64,000 bases of DNA, taken from positions 124,001-188,000 of the forward strand of contig NZ_MIET01000030.1 of assembly GCF_003590335.1 (NCBI RefSeq). The letters are read 5' to 3'. Both the position numbers and the translations under genes were made by a program. This document shows, one piece after another, positions 46,170-55,452 of this stretch (positions are counted from its first letter, which is position 1; the number at the start of each line of letters is the position of its first letter). The notes beneath the pieces were generated by a model. That model did no database searches, had not been told where the DNA came from, and saw nothing but the letters and a program-made list of their open reading frames with translations. The DNA comes from Pseudoalteromonas sp. MSK9-3 (GTDB lineage Bacteria; Pseudomonadota; Gammaproteobacteria; Enterobacterales; Alteromonadaceae).

Positions 46170-49100
46170 GTGAGTGTTGGACCGCTGTTTTCTGAACTAA
46201 AATCTTGCCTAAAGAAAGATCAATTCATTTTAAAAAAACGCCTTCATGGCACAAAAAAAATAACCGATGAAATTAATCAAGCTAAAGCCGTCCAGTCTAT
46301 TGCACAGGCGATTTCGCGCAGCCAAGCCTTAAGAATAACGCGTACTGATCAATTACCAAAAGTGACGTATCCAGAGCAGCTTCCTGTCAGTCAGAAAAAA
46401 GATGAAATAAAAGCTGCGATTGCAGCACATCAAGTTGTGATTGTTGCAGGTGAAACGGGCTCAGGTAAAACCACACAGCTGCCAAAAATATGTTTGGAGC
46501 TTGGCCGGGGCGTTGATGGTTATATTGGCCACACCCAACCGAGAAGGTTAGCGGCACGTACAGTTGCAAATCGTATTGCGGAAGAAGTCGGATGTGAACT
46601 TGGCAATGAAGTGGGCTTTAAGATCCGCTTTAGTGATCAAGTGTCAGACAATACCTATGTTAAATTGATGACAGACGGCATTCTTTTAGCTGAGATCCAG
46701 CAGGATCGGTACCTCAATCAATACGACACCATCATAATCGATGAAGCTCATGAGCGTAGCTTAAATATTGACTTTATTCTGGGCTATCTGAAAAACCTGC
46801 TAGCTAAACGGCCAGATCTGAAAGTGATCATTACGTCAGCCACAATAGACCCACAAAGATTCTCAAAGCATTTCAATAATGCGCCCATTATAGAAGTGTC
46901 TGGACGCACTTATCCTGTTGAAGTGCGATATAGACCTCCTGCAGACACAGCAAGTAATGACACCGAAGCACAAAACGATCAGTTGCAGGGCATTTTTGAT
47001 GCTGTGGATGAGCTATGCGATGAAGGTCCAGGTGATATTTTGATCTTTATGAATGGTGAGCGTGAAATTCGCGATACCGCAGACGCCTTAGCAAAGCGTA
47101 ACTTACGCGGTGTAGAAGTTTTACCTTTGTATGCCCGACTATCGAATGCAGAGCAAAACAGAATTTTTGCAGCCCATAGCCAACGACGCATTGTACTATC
47201 TACCAATGTTGCGGAAACGTCGTTAACCGTGCCAGGTATTCGATATGTTATTGACCCAGGAACCGCGAGAATAAGCCGTTATAGCTACCGAACGAAAGTA
47301 CAACGTTTACCAATCGAAGCGGTATCTCAAGCCAGTGCAAATCAAAGAAAGGGGCGTTGTGGGCGGGTTGCGTCAGGTGTCTGTATTCGATTGTATTCAG
47401 AAGATGATTTTTTATCTCGTCCTGAATTTACCGACCCTGAGATTTTGAGAACCAATTTAGCGTCAGTTATTTTACAAATGTTGGGCTTAGGGCTTGGAGA
47501 TATAAATGATTTCCCGTTTGTGCAAGTACCAGACAGCCGAAATATTAACGACGGTGTTTCGCTATTAGAAGAGTTGGAAGCGGTTCATCCAAGCAAACGT
47601 CACCAAGCCACTAAACTGACGCAGTCTGGTCGGTTACTGAGCCGGTTACCGATAGATCCTCGCTTAGCTAAAATGGTACTGAGTGCCAGTAAGTTGGGTG
47701 CGTTGCGCGAAGTCATAGTTATTGTCGCTGCATTGTCTATTCAAGATCCTAGAGAACGACCTTCAGAGCGCAGGGGCGCGGCAGATGAAAAGCACGCGCG
47801 GTTTGAGCATCCTGATTCTGACTTTACGGCATTTTTAAATCTTTGGTATTACATCGAACAGCAACAAGCTGAGCTATCACGCGGACAGTTTAGAAAGTTA
47901 TGTCAAAAAGACTTTCTGGCTTATATGCGTGTACGTGAGTGGCAAGACATTGTGTATCAGTTAACCACTGTTGTCGAAGAGATGGGGCTGAAACTTACGG
48001 AAAATGAAGCTGAATTAGATAATGTGCACCAAGCGCTTTTAAGTGGCATGTTGAGCCATATTGGTTTCAAAGACGAAAAGCAGAATTATAAGGGGGCACG
48101 AAATAGCCTGTTCCATGTTTTTCCTGGCTCCAGTTTGTTTAAGAAGAGCCCAAAATGGCTGATGTCTGCAGAGCTGGTCGAAACAAGTAAGCTTTATGCC
48201 CGTATTAATGCCAAGATTGATATTGCGTGGGTGCCTTCTTTAGCTCAACATTTAGTTAAACGAAGTTACAGTGAACCGCATTGGGAGAAAAAACCAGGCT
48301 GTGTTATTGCCTATGAGCAACAAACGCTTTACGGACTGATCATTGTTGGTCGCAAGCGCAGTGTTTATAGCCAAATTGATCCTAAGTTATGCAGAGAGCT
48401 TTTCCTTAAAGAAGCACTTATTGGCCAACAATTGGGACAGAATGAAGGTTTTTTACAATACAACCAAGACTTGATAGATGATATTCAGGTACTTGAGCAA
48501 AAAGCGCGACGTCGAGATATTTTAGTTGACGAGCAACAGCTTTTTGAATTTTATGATAGTAAAATTCCAGCAGAGGTAAATACGCGCGCCGCATTTACCC
48601 ATTGGTGGAAAGACAAGAAAAAGCAAGACAAACGCTTTTTACATATGAGCAAAGAGCAATTAATGCAGCATGGTGCCGAGCAGATCACCGAGTTTGATTA
48701 TCCTGATACATGGCAGCAAGGCAATATTATTCTGCCATTGAGTTATCACTTTGAGCCCGGAAAAGCGGTAGATGGCGTGACGGTGAATATTCCGCTAGCT
48801 TTGTTAAATCAAGTATCTGAGGGTGGGTTTGATTGGCACATTCCGGCATTACGCCATGAATTAATTTGCGGGTTAATTAAAAGCTTGCCGAAGACTTTAC
48901 GTCGAAATTTTGTCCCAGCCCCTAATTATGCCGATGCAGTACTTGCAGCCGTTGAGCCAATGCAGGGAACTTTGCTTGAGGCATTAAGTACACGTTTATT
49001 AAGAATGACAGGCGTCAACGTTGACAATGATGCATGGGACCTATCGACACTCGATGCACATTTAAAAATGCAATTTCAAGTCGTCGGAGATAATAATACG

Positions 49101-50054
49101 GTACTAGCACACGGATTTGATTTACATGCAATAAAAGCTCAGCTTCAGGGCAAAGTGGCAGATACCTTGTCTCAAGTGGCTGAAAAAGGGATCGAACAAC
49201 AAGAAATTGTCGAATGGCAATTTGGTACAATACCGAGTGAATATACAAAAAAACAGGGCAACTACGAGATTAAAGCCTTCCCAGCCCTAGTGGATAAAAA
49301 AGACAGCACGGCGATTGAGTTATTTGATAGCTCAGTAAAAGCAGCTGTGGCCCATCAACAGGGCCTACGCCGTTTAGTGTTATTAAACGTCCCGTCGCCT
49401 ATCAAATATTTACAGCAAAAACTACCAAATAAAGCCAAACTTGGACTGTATTTCAATCCGTTTGGTAAAGTTCAAGATCTGATCAATGATTGCATTTCGG
49501 CAGGCGTTGACCGATTACTAAAAGCCCATGGAGATATCAGAGACGAACAACAATTTGATAAAGCGAAAGAGAGCATTCGTGGTGAGTTAGGTGAGTGTGT
49601 CGTTAAGATTGCAACCCAGGTTGAGCAAGTACTAAGTGTGGCTCATGCTATCAATAAACGCATGAAAGGGCCTGTAGATTTAACCATGATAACGGCTCAT
49701 GGAGATGTAAAATCACAACTACAACGGCTGGTATTTAAAGGCTTTGTGAGTGATCATGGTGCAGACAAGTTAGAAGATTTATTGCGTTACATGAAGGCAA
49801 TAGAAAAGCGACTTGAAAAGCTACCGGTGGATCCTAACAGGGATAGACTATGTGTGTTAGAACTTGAGAAAGTAAGCCAAGCGTATCAAAAAGAGGTTTC
49901 AAGGGTACCTAAAGGGCTACCGCTACCAGAAGCTTTGTTACATATTTTTTGGATGCAAGAGGAACTAAGGGTGTCTTTGTTTGCTCAAACATTAGGAACG
50001 CCTTATCCTATTTCAGCCAAAAGGGTTATGAATGCACTTAAAGAGTGTGAATAA
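46170..50054 (+). CDS. hrpA: ATP-dependent RNA helicase HrpA
   Basis: 1294-residue DEAH-box helicase. Walker A GETGSGKT at 94-101, DEAH at 191-194, SATI after it, and a helicase C domain with QRKGRCGR. Winged-helix/ratchet and OB regions follow, then the long C-terminal DUF3418 domain unique to HrpA. Length agrees with E. coli HrpA (1300). HrpA acts on mRNA and, in E. coli, rescues stalled or collided ribosomes. The start is GTG 46170, nine bases after AAAGG. No SOS or other site was seen upstream. Confidence 0.96.
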   Translation: MSVGPLFSELKSCLKKDQFILKKRLHGTKKITDEINQAKAVQSIAQAISRSQALRITRTDQLPKVTYPEQLPVSQKKDEIKAAIAAHQVVIVAGETGSGKTTQLPKICLELGRGVDGYIGHTQPRRLAARTVANRIAEEVGCELGNEVGFKIRFSDQVSDNTYVKLMTDGILLAEIQQDRYLNQYDTIIIDEAHERSLNIDFILGYLKNLLAKRPDLKVIITSATIDPQRFSKHFNNAPIIEVSGRTYPVEVRYRPPADTASNDTEAQNDQLQGIFDAVDELCDEGPGDILIFMNGEREIRDTADALAKRNLRGVEVLPLYARLSNAEQNRIFAAHSQRRIVLSTNVAETSLTVPGIRYVIDPGTARISRYSYRTKVQRLPIEAVSQASANQRKGRCGRVASGVCIRLYSEDDFLSRPEFTDPEILRTNLASVILQMLGLGLGDINDFPFVQVPDSRNINDGVSLLEELEAVHPSKRHQATKLTQSGRLLSRLPIDPRLAKMVLSASKLGALREVIVIVAALSIQDPRERPSERRGAADEKHARFEHPDSDFTAFLNLWYYIEQQQAELSRGQFRKLCQKDFLAYMRVREWQDIVYQLTTVVEEMGLKLTENEAELDNVHQALLSGMLSHIGFKDEKQNYKGARNSLFHVFPGSSLFKKSPKWLMSAELVETSKLYARINAKIDIAWVPSLAQHLVKRSYSEPHWEKKPGCVIAYEQQTLYGLIIVGRKRSVYSQIDPKLCRELFLKEALIGQQLGQNEGFLQYNQDLIDDIQVLEQKARRRDILVDEQQLFEFYDSKIPAEVNTRAAFTHWWKDKKKQDKRFLHMSKEQLMQHGAEQITEFDYPDTWQQGNIILPLSYHFEPGKAVDGVTVNIPLALLNQVSEGGFDWHIPALRHELICGLIKSLPKTLRRNFVPAPNYADAVLAAVEPMQGTLLEALSTRLLRMTGVNVDNDAWDLSTLDAHLKMQFQVVGDNNTVLAHGFDLHAIKAQLQGKVADTLSQVAEKGIEQQEIVEWQFGTIPSEYTKKQGNYEIKAFPALVDKKDSTAIELFDSSVKAAVAHQQGLRRLVLLNVPSPIKYLQQKLPNKAKLGLYFNPFGKVQDLINDCISAGVDRLLKAHGDIRDEQQFDKAKESIRGELGECVVKIATQVEQVLSVAHAINKRMKGPVDLTMITAHGDVKSQLQRLVFKGFVSDHGADKLEDLLRYMKAIEKRLEKLPVDPNRDRLCVLELEKVSQAYQKEVSRVPKGLPLPEALLHIFWMQEELRVSLFAQTLGTPYPISAKRVMNALKECE

Positions 50055-50113
50055 TTTAATTTGAAGCTTGCTTTTTTAGTCAGGCCCATTACTTTAATAA
50101 GAGGAATCAATTT

Positions 50114-50527
50114 TTGGATCTTGAAAAGGAAGTGACACTAGCCATGTCCGCTGAGCAAACAAGGAGTACCACACCCCATGTATTGGTTGTGGACGACGAA
50201 TATTTTAACTATGAGATGCTGAGCGTGGCATTGTCTGAAGTATTTACGTTAAGTTATGCTGATTCAGGCAAAAGCTGCTTATCAAATGCAATCGCACAGC
50301 GGCCTGACGCGATACTTTTAGATGTGTGCATGCCGGGCCTTGATGGTTACGACACGTGCCGTTTGCTAAAAAACACGCCAGAGACGAAAGATATTCCAGT
50401 AGTCATGCTCTCAGGCCTAGAGACAGAGCAAGAACAGCAGGCGGGATTTGAAGCTGGTTGTGATGCTTATGTAGTTAAGCCCTTTTCAATGCAATCCTTA
50501 TTAGAAAAACTAAAACTAATGGTCTAG
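50114..50527 (+). CDS. Single-domain response regulator (receiver only)
   Basis: 137 residues, a CheY-like receiver without an output domain: acidic pair D27-D28 in VVDDE, phospho-acceptor D70 in LLDVCMPG, and a lysine in VVKPF. The start is TTG 50114, with GAGGAA eight bases upstream; ATG 50144 would shorten it by ten residues, and the receiver fold begins after that point, so both are possible. It ends nine bases before the PilZ gene and is very likely cotranscribed with it. Confidence 0.87.
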   Translation: MDLEKEVTLAMSAEQTRSTTPHVLVVDDEYFNYEMLSVALSEVFTLSYADSGKSCLSNAIAQRPDAILLDVCMPGLDGYDTCRLLKNTPETKDIPVVMLSGLETEQEQQAGFEAGCDAYVVKPFSMQSLLEKLKLMV

Positions 50528-50536
50528 GAGTAGGGT

Positions 50537-50827
50537 ATGTTGCACGAAGACAAACGTCGCTTTATGCGAATGATGGTTAACGCACAAGCAAAGATTACGC
50601 TGTTGGAAACTGGATTAAGTATTGAAGGGACATGTAATGACTTAAGTGCAACGGGACTATCTATTGAGATAGAGGAGTCTGTTGATATGGAAGCAATGGT
50701 AGAGGTGTATATCGATTCAAATAGTGCATCTACTCCGCCGTTGAACGCACACGCAAAAGTCGTTAGGTGTTCTCAAGAACAAGATGGTAGTTATTTACTG
50801 GGACTGGAAATAACCCATTTTAATTAA
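50537..50827 (+). CDS. PilZ-domain protein, probable c-di-GMP receptor
   Basis: 96 residues, a stand-alone PilZ domain. The c-di-GMP motif RRFMR (7-11, RxxxR-like) and the second motif NDLSATG (D/N-x-S-x-x-G) are both present, so nucleotide binding is plausible. Paired with the receiver protein just upstream, it may link phosphorylation to c-di-GMP output such as motility or surface attachment; this is inference. A strong terminator follows. Confidence 0.87.
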   Translation: MLHEDKRRFMRMMVNAQAKITLLETGLSIEGTCNDLSATGLSIEIEESVDMEAMVEVYIDSNSASTPPLNAHAKVVRCSQEQDGSYLLGLEITHFN

Positions 50828-50842
50828 CATTCAAAGTTATAT

Positions 50843-50867
50843 AAAAGGGGCTCTGTAGCCCCTTTTT
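50843..50867 (+). terminator. Terminator of the receiver-PilZ operon
   Basis: AAAAGGGGCT-CTGT-AGCCCCTTTTT: ten-base stem with terminal T-run. Confidence 0.9.
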
Positions 50868-50875
50868 AGTAAGTA

Positions 50876-51066
50876 ACCTCAGCTCTGGATAAGCGAATTT
50901 GCCCAATAAAGCTATTTTTCACACTCTCGGCGTTGCTTTCATTTGTAATAGCCCGCTATTACTGCATAAAAGCGCCTTGATATTGAGCAAAATATCATCA
51001 TTAGATTGTAGTTAAGTTTGTTTTCAAAACATTTTCTATTCCAAAACCCTTATCCAAACCTGAGGT
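50876..51066. mobile_element. Candidate MITE with imperfect terminal inverted repeats
   Basis: 191 bases bounded by ACCTCAGCTCTGGATAAG (50876-50893) and CTTATCCAAACCTGAGGT (51049-51066). These ends are inverted repeats with 16 of 18 positions complementary, and weaker similarity continues inward. The inside has no open frame but contains two smaller palindromes: GTAATAGC-CC-GCTATTAC (50945-50962) and GATATT/AATATC. No clear target-site duplication was found. The structure fits a non-autonomous transposon; no transposase is in the window to match it. Confidence 0.55.
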
Positions 51067-51090
51067 GAAGTACGTTCGTATCTAGAAAGT

Positions 51091-52281
51091 CTAGTAGACT
51101 TTACAAATCAATCCTTTTAAATAAAAGCCTTCAGGATAATTACCTGAAATCGGGTGGTCAGCGGCTTGATTTAGGCGTTCTACAATGAGTAAGTCTTTTC
51201 CTGCATCAAGGGCGGCATCTGCAACCACTTTTTGGAATAAGTTTTGCTCCATTAACCCTGAGCATGAGAACGTAAGTAAAGTACCACCAGGCTTCAATAT
51301 TTGCATTGCAATCATATTGATGTCTTTATAGCCACGACATGCACCATTGAGTTGTGCTTTGCTCTCGGCAAATTTTGGTGGGTCCATGACAATCGTATCA
51401 AATTGGCGGCCTTCATCGCGGTATTGGCGCAGTAGTTTAAACACATCTTGTTTTACAAATTCAGCGCGTGTCATATCTAATTCGTTATGCTCTACATTGC
51501 GCTTGGCTATATCTAGTGCAGCTTGAGATACATCAACGTTGATCACTTTTTCACAGCCACCACGCAAGGCATAAAGGCCAAAGGTACCGGTGTAGCAAAA
51601 ACAATTTAAAACGGTTTTATCCTTTGAAAAGCGCTCTAGCGCTGCGCGGCTATCACGTTGATCTAGATAAAATCCTGTTTTATGGCCGTTAATAATATCG
51701 ACTTCAAGGTTTAAACCATTTTCTTGAATTAGGACTGGCTGTGATGGAGCATCTCCCCACAGTGCACCCGTTGTTTTATCAAGGCCTTCTTTAGCACGTA
51801 CCTCTACGTCAGAACGTTCATAAATTTTGCATTGTGGGAATACATGGCGAAGTGCCATTAATAAATCACCTTTGTGACGTTCGGCACCTGCACTTAAGAG
51901 CTGACAAACAAGATAGTCATCAAATTTATCAATGGTGATCCCTGGTAAGCCATCAGACTCAGCTGCACTGAGTCTAAATCCAGTTAGTCCACCTTCACTG
52001 ATCACATGTTGACGAGCATCTAGGGCCCTTTCTATTCTTTTGATAAAAAACTGCGTATCAATTTGTTCGTTTTCATCAAAGGTCCATACACGTGCCCTGA
52101 TCTGCGACTCTGGGCTATAGGCTGCAGTAGCAAGAAATTTTCCATCATGACTATATACAGTAACGGTATCACCAAGTGCTGGTTTACCTTTAATTTTCTT
52201 TATGGCCTTAGAGAATATCCAAGGGTGTTTACGTTTAAGTGACTTCTCTCTACCAGGCTGTAAATAGACCACGCTAGACAT
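51091..52281 (-). CDS. rlmI: 23S rRNA (cytosine-1962-C5)-methyltransferase RlmI
   Basis: 396 residues. An N-terminal PUA domain (about 1-75, including [18 protein letters not shown]) and a central EEHEE-like domain precede a Rossmann SAM methyltransferase. The SAM region is [16 protein letters not shown], and the catalytic region has the [10 protein letters not shown] motif with a later FSCSG cysteine typical of m5C enzymes. Length equals E. coli RlmI (396). It modifies C1962 of 23S rRNA. Single gene; ATG at 52281. Confidence 0.94.
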   Translation of the reverse strand: MSSVVYLQPGREKSLKRKHPWIFSKAIKKIKGKPALGDTVTVYSHDGKFLATAAYSPESQIRARVWTFDENEQIDTQFFIKRIERALDARQHVISEGGLTGFRLSAAESDGLPGITIDKFDDYLVCQLLSAGAERHKGDLLMALRHVFPQCKIYERSDVEVRAKEGLDKTTGALWGDAPSQPVLIQENGLNLEVDIINGHKTGFYLDQRDSRAALERFSKDKTVLNCFCYTGTFGLYALRGGCEKVINVDVSQAALDIAKRNVEHNELDMTRAEFVKQDVFKLLRQYRDEGRQFDTIVMDPPKFAESKAQLNGACRGYKDINMIAMQILKPGGTLLTFSCSGLMEQNLFQKVVADAALDAGKDLLIVERLNQAADHPISGNYPEGFYLKGLICKVY

Positions 52282-52400
52282 ATAAATTCCTTACTGAATT
52301 GAGTGCTTGCCATTTTAGTTAAGGCCGTGCCAACATACAATGTGATCACAGTGAATAATGGTTTTTAGAGCGATTTGACTCACTTTTAGAGAGAAAGTTT

Positions 52401-53027
52401 ATGCAAAATATTGAAATGGCATGTCGCGAGTTCATGTTAAGTGGTGAGCTTGCTGATACTGCGCATGATATTACTCATATTGAACGAGTGGTAAAGGTGG
52501 CTAAGGCGCTTGCACTCAGTGAGCAAGCTGATATGGAAGTTGTGGTTGCTGCGGCTTGGTTGCATGATTGTGTCGCTGTTGCTAAAAATCACCCTGATCG
52601 TGCTAAAGCATCTAAGATGGCGGCAGACAAAGCAGTTACGTTTTTACAAACTTTAAAGTTTGACGAGACAAAACTAGAGGCTGTACATCACGCAATTGTA
52701 GCACACAGTTTTAGCGCGAATGTTCGGCCCACAACACTTGAAGCTAAAATTGTACAAGATGCGGATCGTATGGATGCTTTGGGGGCGATTGGGGTTAGCC
52801 GATGCATGAAAGTGGGAGGGGCTATTGCAAGGCACCTTTATCACCCAGATGACCCTATGTGTGAAAACCGAGTAGCAGATGATAGCAAATATACGCTCGA
52901 CCACTTTTTTATCAAGTTACTGCATATTGCTGATCACATGAATACCGAGTCGGCAAAAGAAGAGGCAGCCCATAGAACGCAATTTATGAAAGCGTTTCTA
53001 CAAAGGCTTAGTACAGAGATCTCGTAG
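52401..53027 (+). CDS. HD-domain phosphohydrolase (YedJ-like)
   Basis: 208 residues with the HD metal triad: H and D in DITHIERV, the central H-D in AWLHDCV, and a later D in VQDADRMDALGAIG. The last motif, QDADRLDALGAIGVAR-like, is characteristic of the YedJ/YpgQ group. It probably hydrolyses a phosphorylated small molecule or nucleotide; the substrate is not known for this copy. GAGAGAAAG precedes the ATG. Divergent from rlmI and convergent with the channel gene. Confidence 0.88.
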   Translation: MQNIEMACREFMLSGELADTAHDITHIERVVKVAKALALSEQADMEVVVAAAWLHDCVAVAKNHPDRAKASKMAADKAVTFLQTLKFDETKLEAVHHAIVAHSFSANVRPTTLEAKIVQDADRMDALGAIGVSRCMKVGGAIARHLYHPDDPMCENRVADDSKYTLDHFFIKLLHIADHMNTESAKEEAAHRTQFMKAFLQRLSTEIS

Positions 53028-53064
53028 CATTGGTATGTATACTACAGATTTAACATTTGTGGTA

Positions 53065-54045
53065 TTAACGGGTCATCCGTTTTACAAAAACGACCACGAA
53101 TAATGCCAGTGAAAAGCTGCCTGTAAAGGCTTCAATACTGGCAATAAATCGCGATATTCCCACTGGGGTTATGTCTCCATAGCCCAATGTTGTAAAGGTT
53201 ACAACGCTAAAGTAAAAGCTGTTAAGTAACGCGCTTAAATTTTCTGAGAAGCTGTTGTTCTGACTGAGCTGAATGATTTGATCTTGGTAGCTAATACCAA
53301 ACAAAAAGTACAACAGTGCACATACGACAATCATACTTAGGCTGAAGCGGATCACGTTTTCTGGCTTTTCACCATAACCACACAACAAGTTAATAGCGTT
53401 AGACACTAAGCGCTTTTTTGATCTTTTTGGGTATTGTTGATGACGCATCCGCAGTTCGTTATACGTATACTTGCCTGCCATCTCAAACAAACCTTGTTGT
53501 TCGGCTGCTTTACGTAATAACCGGTATATTTCTTCAGATTGTAAAAATAAGTCAATGGCATCTTCTGGGGCTTTTTCTTTGAGCGCTTTATGCGCACGAG
53601 ATTCTTGCATTAGTTGTTCACCTAGCTGCAAGTTATCTATTCGTGCGTTATCGAGTTTGACCCCCAAAATATTGGTGTTTTCTAGTTTGCAGCAGTGTAA
53701 ATTTGCTTCTCGTAAATCGGCTTTCATTAGGGAGGCGTGTTCAATGGTGTTGTTGAAAAGGTGGGCACCACGTAAATTGGCGCGATAAAAATTGCCATGA
53801 GAGAGATCGTAGCCATTGTGATCACCAAATTTAACGAGATTTAAGCCTTCTAAATTGGCCCGCTTTAATTCTAGCCCTTGTAATAAACCGCCTCGTTTTG
53901 CATAGCGCTCTAGTTTTTGTGTTAGTTCTAAGCCACTTTTATCAAACTTTGCATCATGCCAAAAGCAAAACCCTGAGCCCATATCAATTTCCTGACATCT
54001 TTGTCCATCTGGAGAGTGATATTGGCAACATGGCTTTGAATTCAT
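53065..54045 (-). CDS. Pentapeptide-repeat two-helix potassium channel fusion
   Basis: 326 residues in three parts. An N-terminal cysteine-rich knob (CCQYHSPDGQRC then CFWHDAKF, possibly metal-binding) leads into about fifteen pentapeptide repeats (about 55-140, with ANLEGLNLVKF, ANLRGAHLF, ADLREANLH). A helical linker follows. The C-terminus has two membrane helices around a pore loop with the K+ selectivity filter TTLGYGD (G288-D291). This combination suggests a gated K+ channel whose opening is set by the N-terminal module. Single gene, oriented towards the HD gene. Confidence 0.85.
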   Translation of the reverse strand: MNSKPCCQYHSPDGQRCQEIDMGSGFCFWHDAKFDKSGLELTQKLERYAKRGGLLQGLELKRANLEGLNLVKFGDHNGYDLSHGNFYRANLRGAHLFNNTIEHASLMKADLREANLHCCKLENTNILGVKLDNARIDNLQLGEQLMQESRAHKALKEKAPEDAIDLFLQSEEIYRLLRKAAEQQGLFEMAGKYTYNELRMRHQQYPKRSKKRLVSNAINLLCGYGEKPENVIRFSLSMIVVCALLYFLFGISYQDQIIQLSQNNSFSENLSALLNSFYFSVVTFTTLGYGDITPVGISRFIASIEAFTGSFSLALFVVVFVKRMTR

Positions 54046-54132
54046 AGCGCTCTGATCTTTTTAATCATTTACTTATAGGTTAGCAGCTTATTGGCGGGGT
54101 AGAATGGAGAAAAGTAAATAATTTTTTTCGAT

Positions 54133-54813
54133 ATGTTTGAATACCAATTAAAAGAAAGTACGCGCAGACGAAGTGTTGCAATTAAAGTCACAGACAATGG
54201 CATTATTGTATATGCCCCTAAAGGGCTTGAAAAAAAATGGCTACATGAATGGTTAATGAGTAAACATAGCTGGGTCTTGGCGCAGCAACAAAAAGTTCAG
54301 GCAGTGCCGGTTGTTCAAACACCTTGGCATAGCCAGACCCTACTCGTATTTGGTGAAACATACGCTTGTTTTTTTGGCCCTGAGCACCCAAGTAAACTAT
54401 GTCATTCAAATCGCATCGTGCATGTATGTGTCATTAACCCTGACGATACACAGGCTTGTCGAGCTGCACTTTTATCATTGTTACGCATTGAGTTAGAATC
54501 TTATGTGATGGGGGTATTACCTGAACTTGCGGAAAAAATGGGTGCTCAGGTAAGTCAGGTTAAATTCCGAGAGTATAAAAGTTGCTGGGGAAGCTGTACA
54601 AGTAAACGTGCGTTAGCATTCAATACGTTGCTCATAGGCGCAAAGCCATCTTATATAGATTATGTGATCATCCATGAGCTGGCGCATTGTCATGTTCTTG
54701 CTCATAACCCTAAGTTTTGGCAACTGGTATTCAAGCATTACGGAGAATACAAAGAGGTAGTTAAATGGTTCAAAGAGAAGGGAGCAACACTGTTTATTAC
54801 AAAAGAGGTTTAG
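54133..54813 (+). CDS. YgjP-like DUF45 metallopeptidase
   Basis: 226 residues of the DUF45/YgjP family. Zinc motif HELAH at 181-185 followed by HNPKFW, in which the second His of LAHNPKFW is the third ligand. The preceding KSCWGSCTSKRALAFN strand motif is a family hallmark. The fold is M48/wss-like; peptidase activity is assumed but not proven. The start at ATG 54133 has no strong ribosome-binding site. It precedes a 220-base gap leading to the tRNA cluster. Confidence 0.87.
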   Translation: MFEYQLKESTRRRSVAIKVTDNGIIVYAPKGLEKKWLHEWLMSKHSWVLAQQQKVQAVPVVQTPWHSQTLLVFGETYACFFGPEHPSKLCHSNRIVHVCVINPDDTQACRAALLSLLRIELESYVMGVLPELAEKMGAQVSQVKFREYKSCWGSCTSKRALAFNTLLIGAKPSYIDYVIIHELAHCHVLAHNPKFWQLVFKHYGEYKEVVKWFKEKGATLFITKEV

Positions 54814-55034
54814 GGCCGCTGAATTATAATTCGTACGCTTTGTGTGATGCCATCATAATTAAAGGTGAATTCTATTATTTGATGTAATGAATACACACCA
54901 TATCAAACTGTGTATTAGGTGCTGTAAAATAGCTAAATACAGAGAACAAGCATTTTATTGTGTTAGAACGCTCATTGTGTGTAAATCTGGGAAAGTTACT
55001 TTGAAATCAGAGGAAGTATTTTACATTAGTAAGA

Positions 55035-55119
55035 TGGTGGAGGGGGCTGGATTCGAACCAGCGAAGGCAGTGCCGTCAGATTTACAGTCTGATCCCTTTG
55101 GCCGCTCGGGAACCCCTCC
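55035..55119 (-). tRNA. tRNA-Tyr(GTA), third in transcript order
   Basis: 85 bases with encoded CCA. On the minus strand it begins GGAGGGGTTCCCGAGC and ends CCCCTCCACCA. Anticodon GTA lies in the stem-loop CAGACTGTAAATCTG, and a long variable arm typical of bacterial tRNA-Tyr follows. Identical to the next two copies. The 220 bases between the DUF45 gene and this copy hold nothing else recognisable. Confidence 0.97.
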
Positions 55120-55147
55120 ATCTTATGGAGCTAATACATTTACAATT

Positions 55148-55232
55148 TGGTGGAGGGGGCTGGATTCGAACCAGCGAAGGCAGTGCCGTCAGATTTACAG
55201 TCTGATCCCTTTGGCCGCTCGGGAACCCCTCC
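55148..55232 (-). tRNA. tRNA-Tyr(GTA), second in transcript order
   Basis: Identical 85-base copy, separated by a 28-base spacer from the copy at 55035 and by 23 bases from the copy at 55256. CCA is encoded. Confidence 0.97.
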
Positions 55233-55255
55233 AAATTGTATTTGCAGTGTTGTTA

Positions 55256-55340
55256 TGGTGGAGGGGGCTGGATTCGAACCAGCGAAGGCAGTGCCGTCAG
55301 ATTTACAGTCTGATCCCTTTGGCCGCTCGGGAACCCCTCC
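55256..55340 (-). tRNA. tRNA-Tyr(GTA), first in transcript order
   Basis: Identical 85-base copy with encoded CCA; closest to the putative promoter at 55356-55383. Confidence 0.97.
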
Positions 55341-55355
55341 TAAACAACGGCGCTG

Positions 55356-55383
55356 ATAATATCAAAGTTTCTAATTAAGTAAA
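55356..55383 (-). promoter_or_regulatory. Putative stable-RNA promoter of the tRNA-Tyr cluster
   Basis: On the minus strand: TTTACT, 16-base spacer, TATTAT, then a GC-rich CAGCGCCG discriminator, the form expected of stringently controlled tRNA promoters. It lies 15 bases before the first tRNA. Confidence 0.5.
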
Positions 55384-55452
55384 GAAAACTCCTAAAGAAA
55401 AATTAAAAAATGCCGATAAAAATGAAGATTCATACACAATCGGTGAAACTCT

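Noticed and set aside
54887..55378. Two overlapping open frames (54887-55378 and 55147-55356) with repeated protein motifs such as GLDSNQRRQCRQIYS
   Set aside because: They are translations of the antisense strand of the three tRNA-Tyr genes, a classic false protein; the repeats reflect the tRNA repeats.
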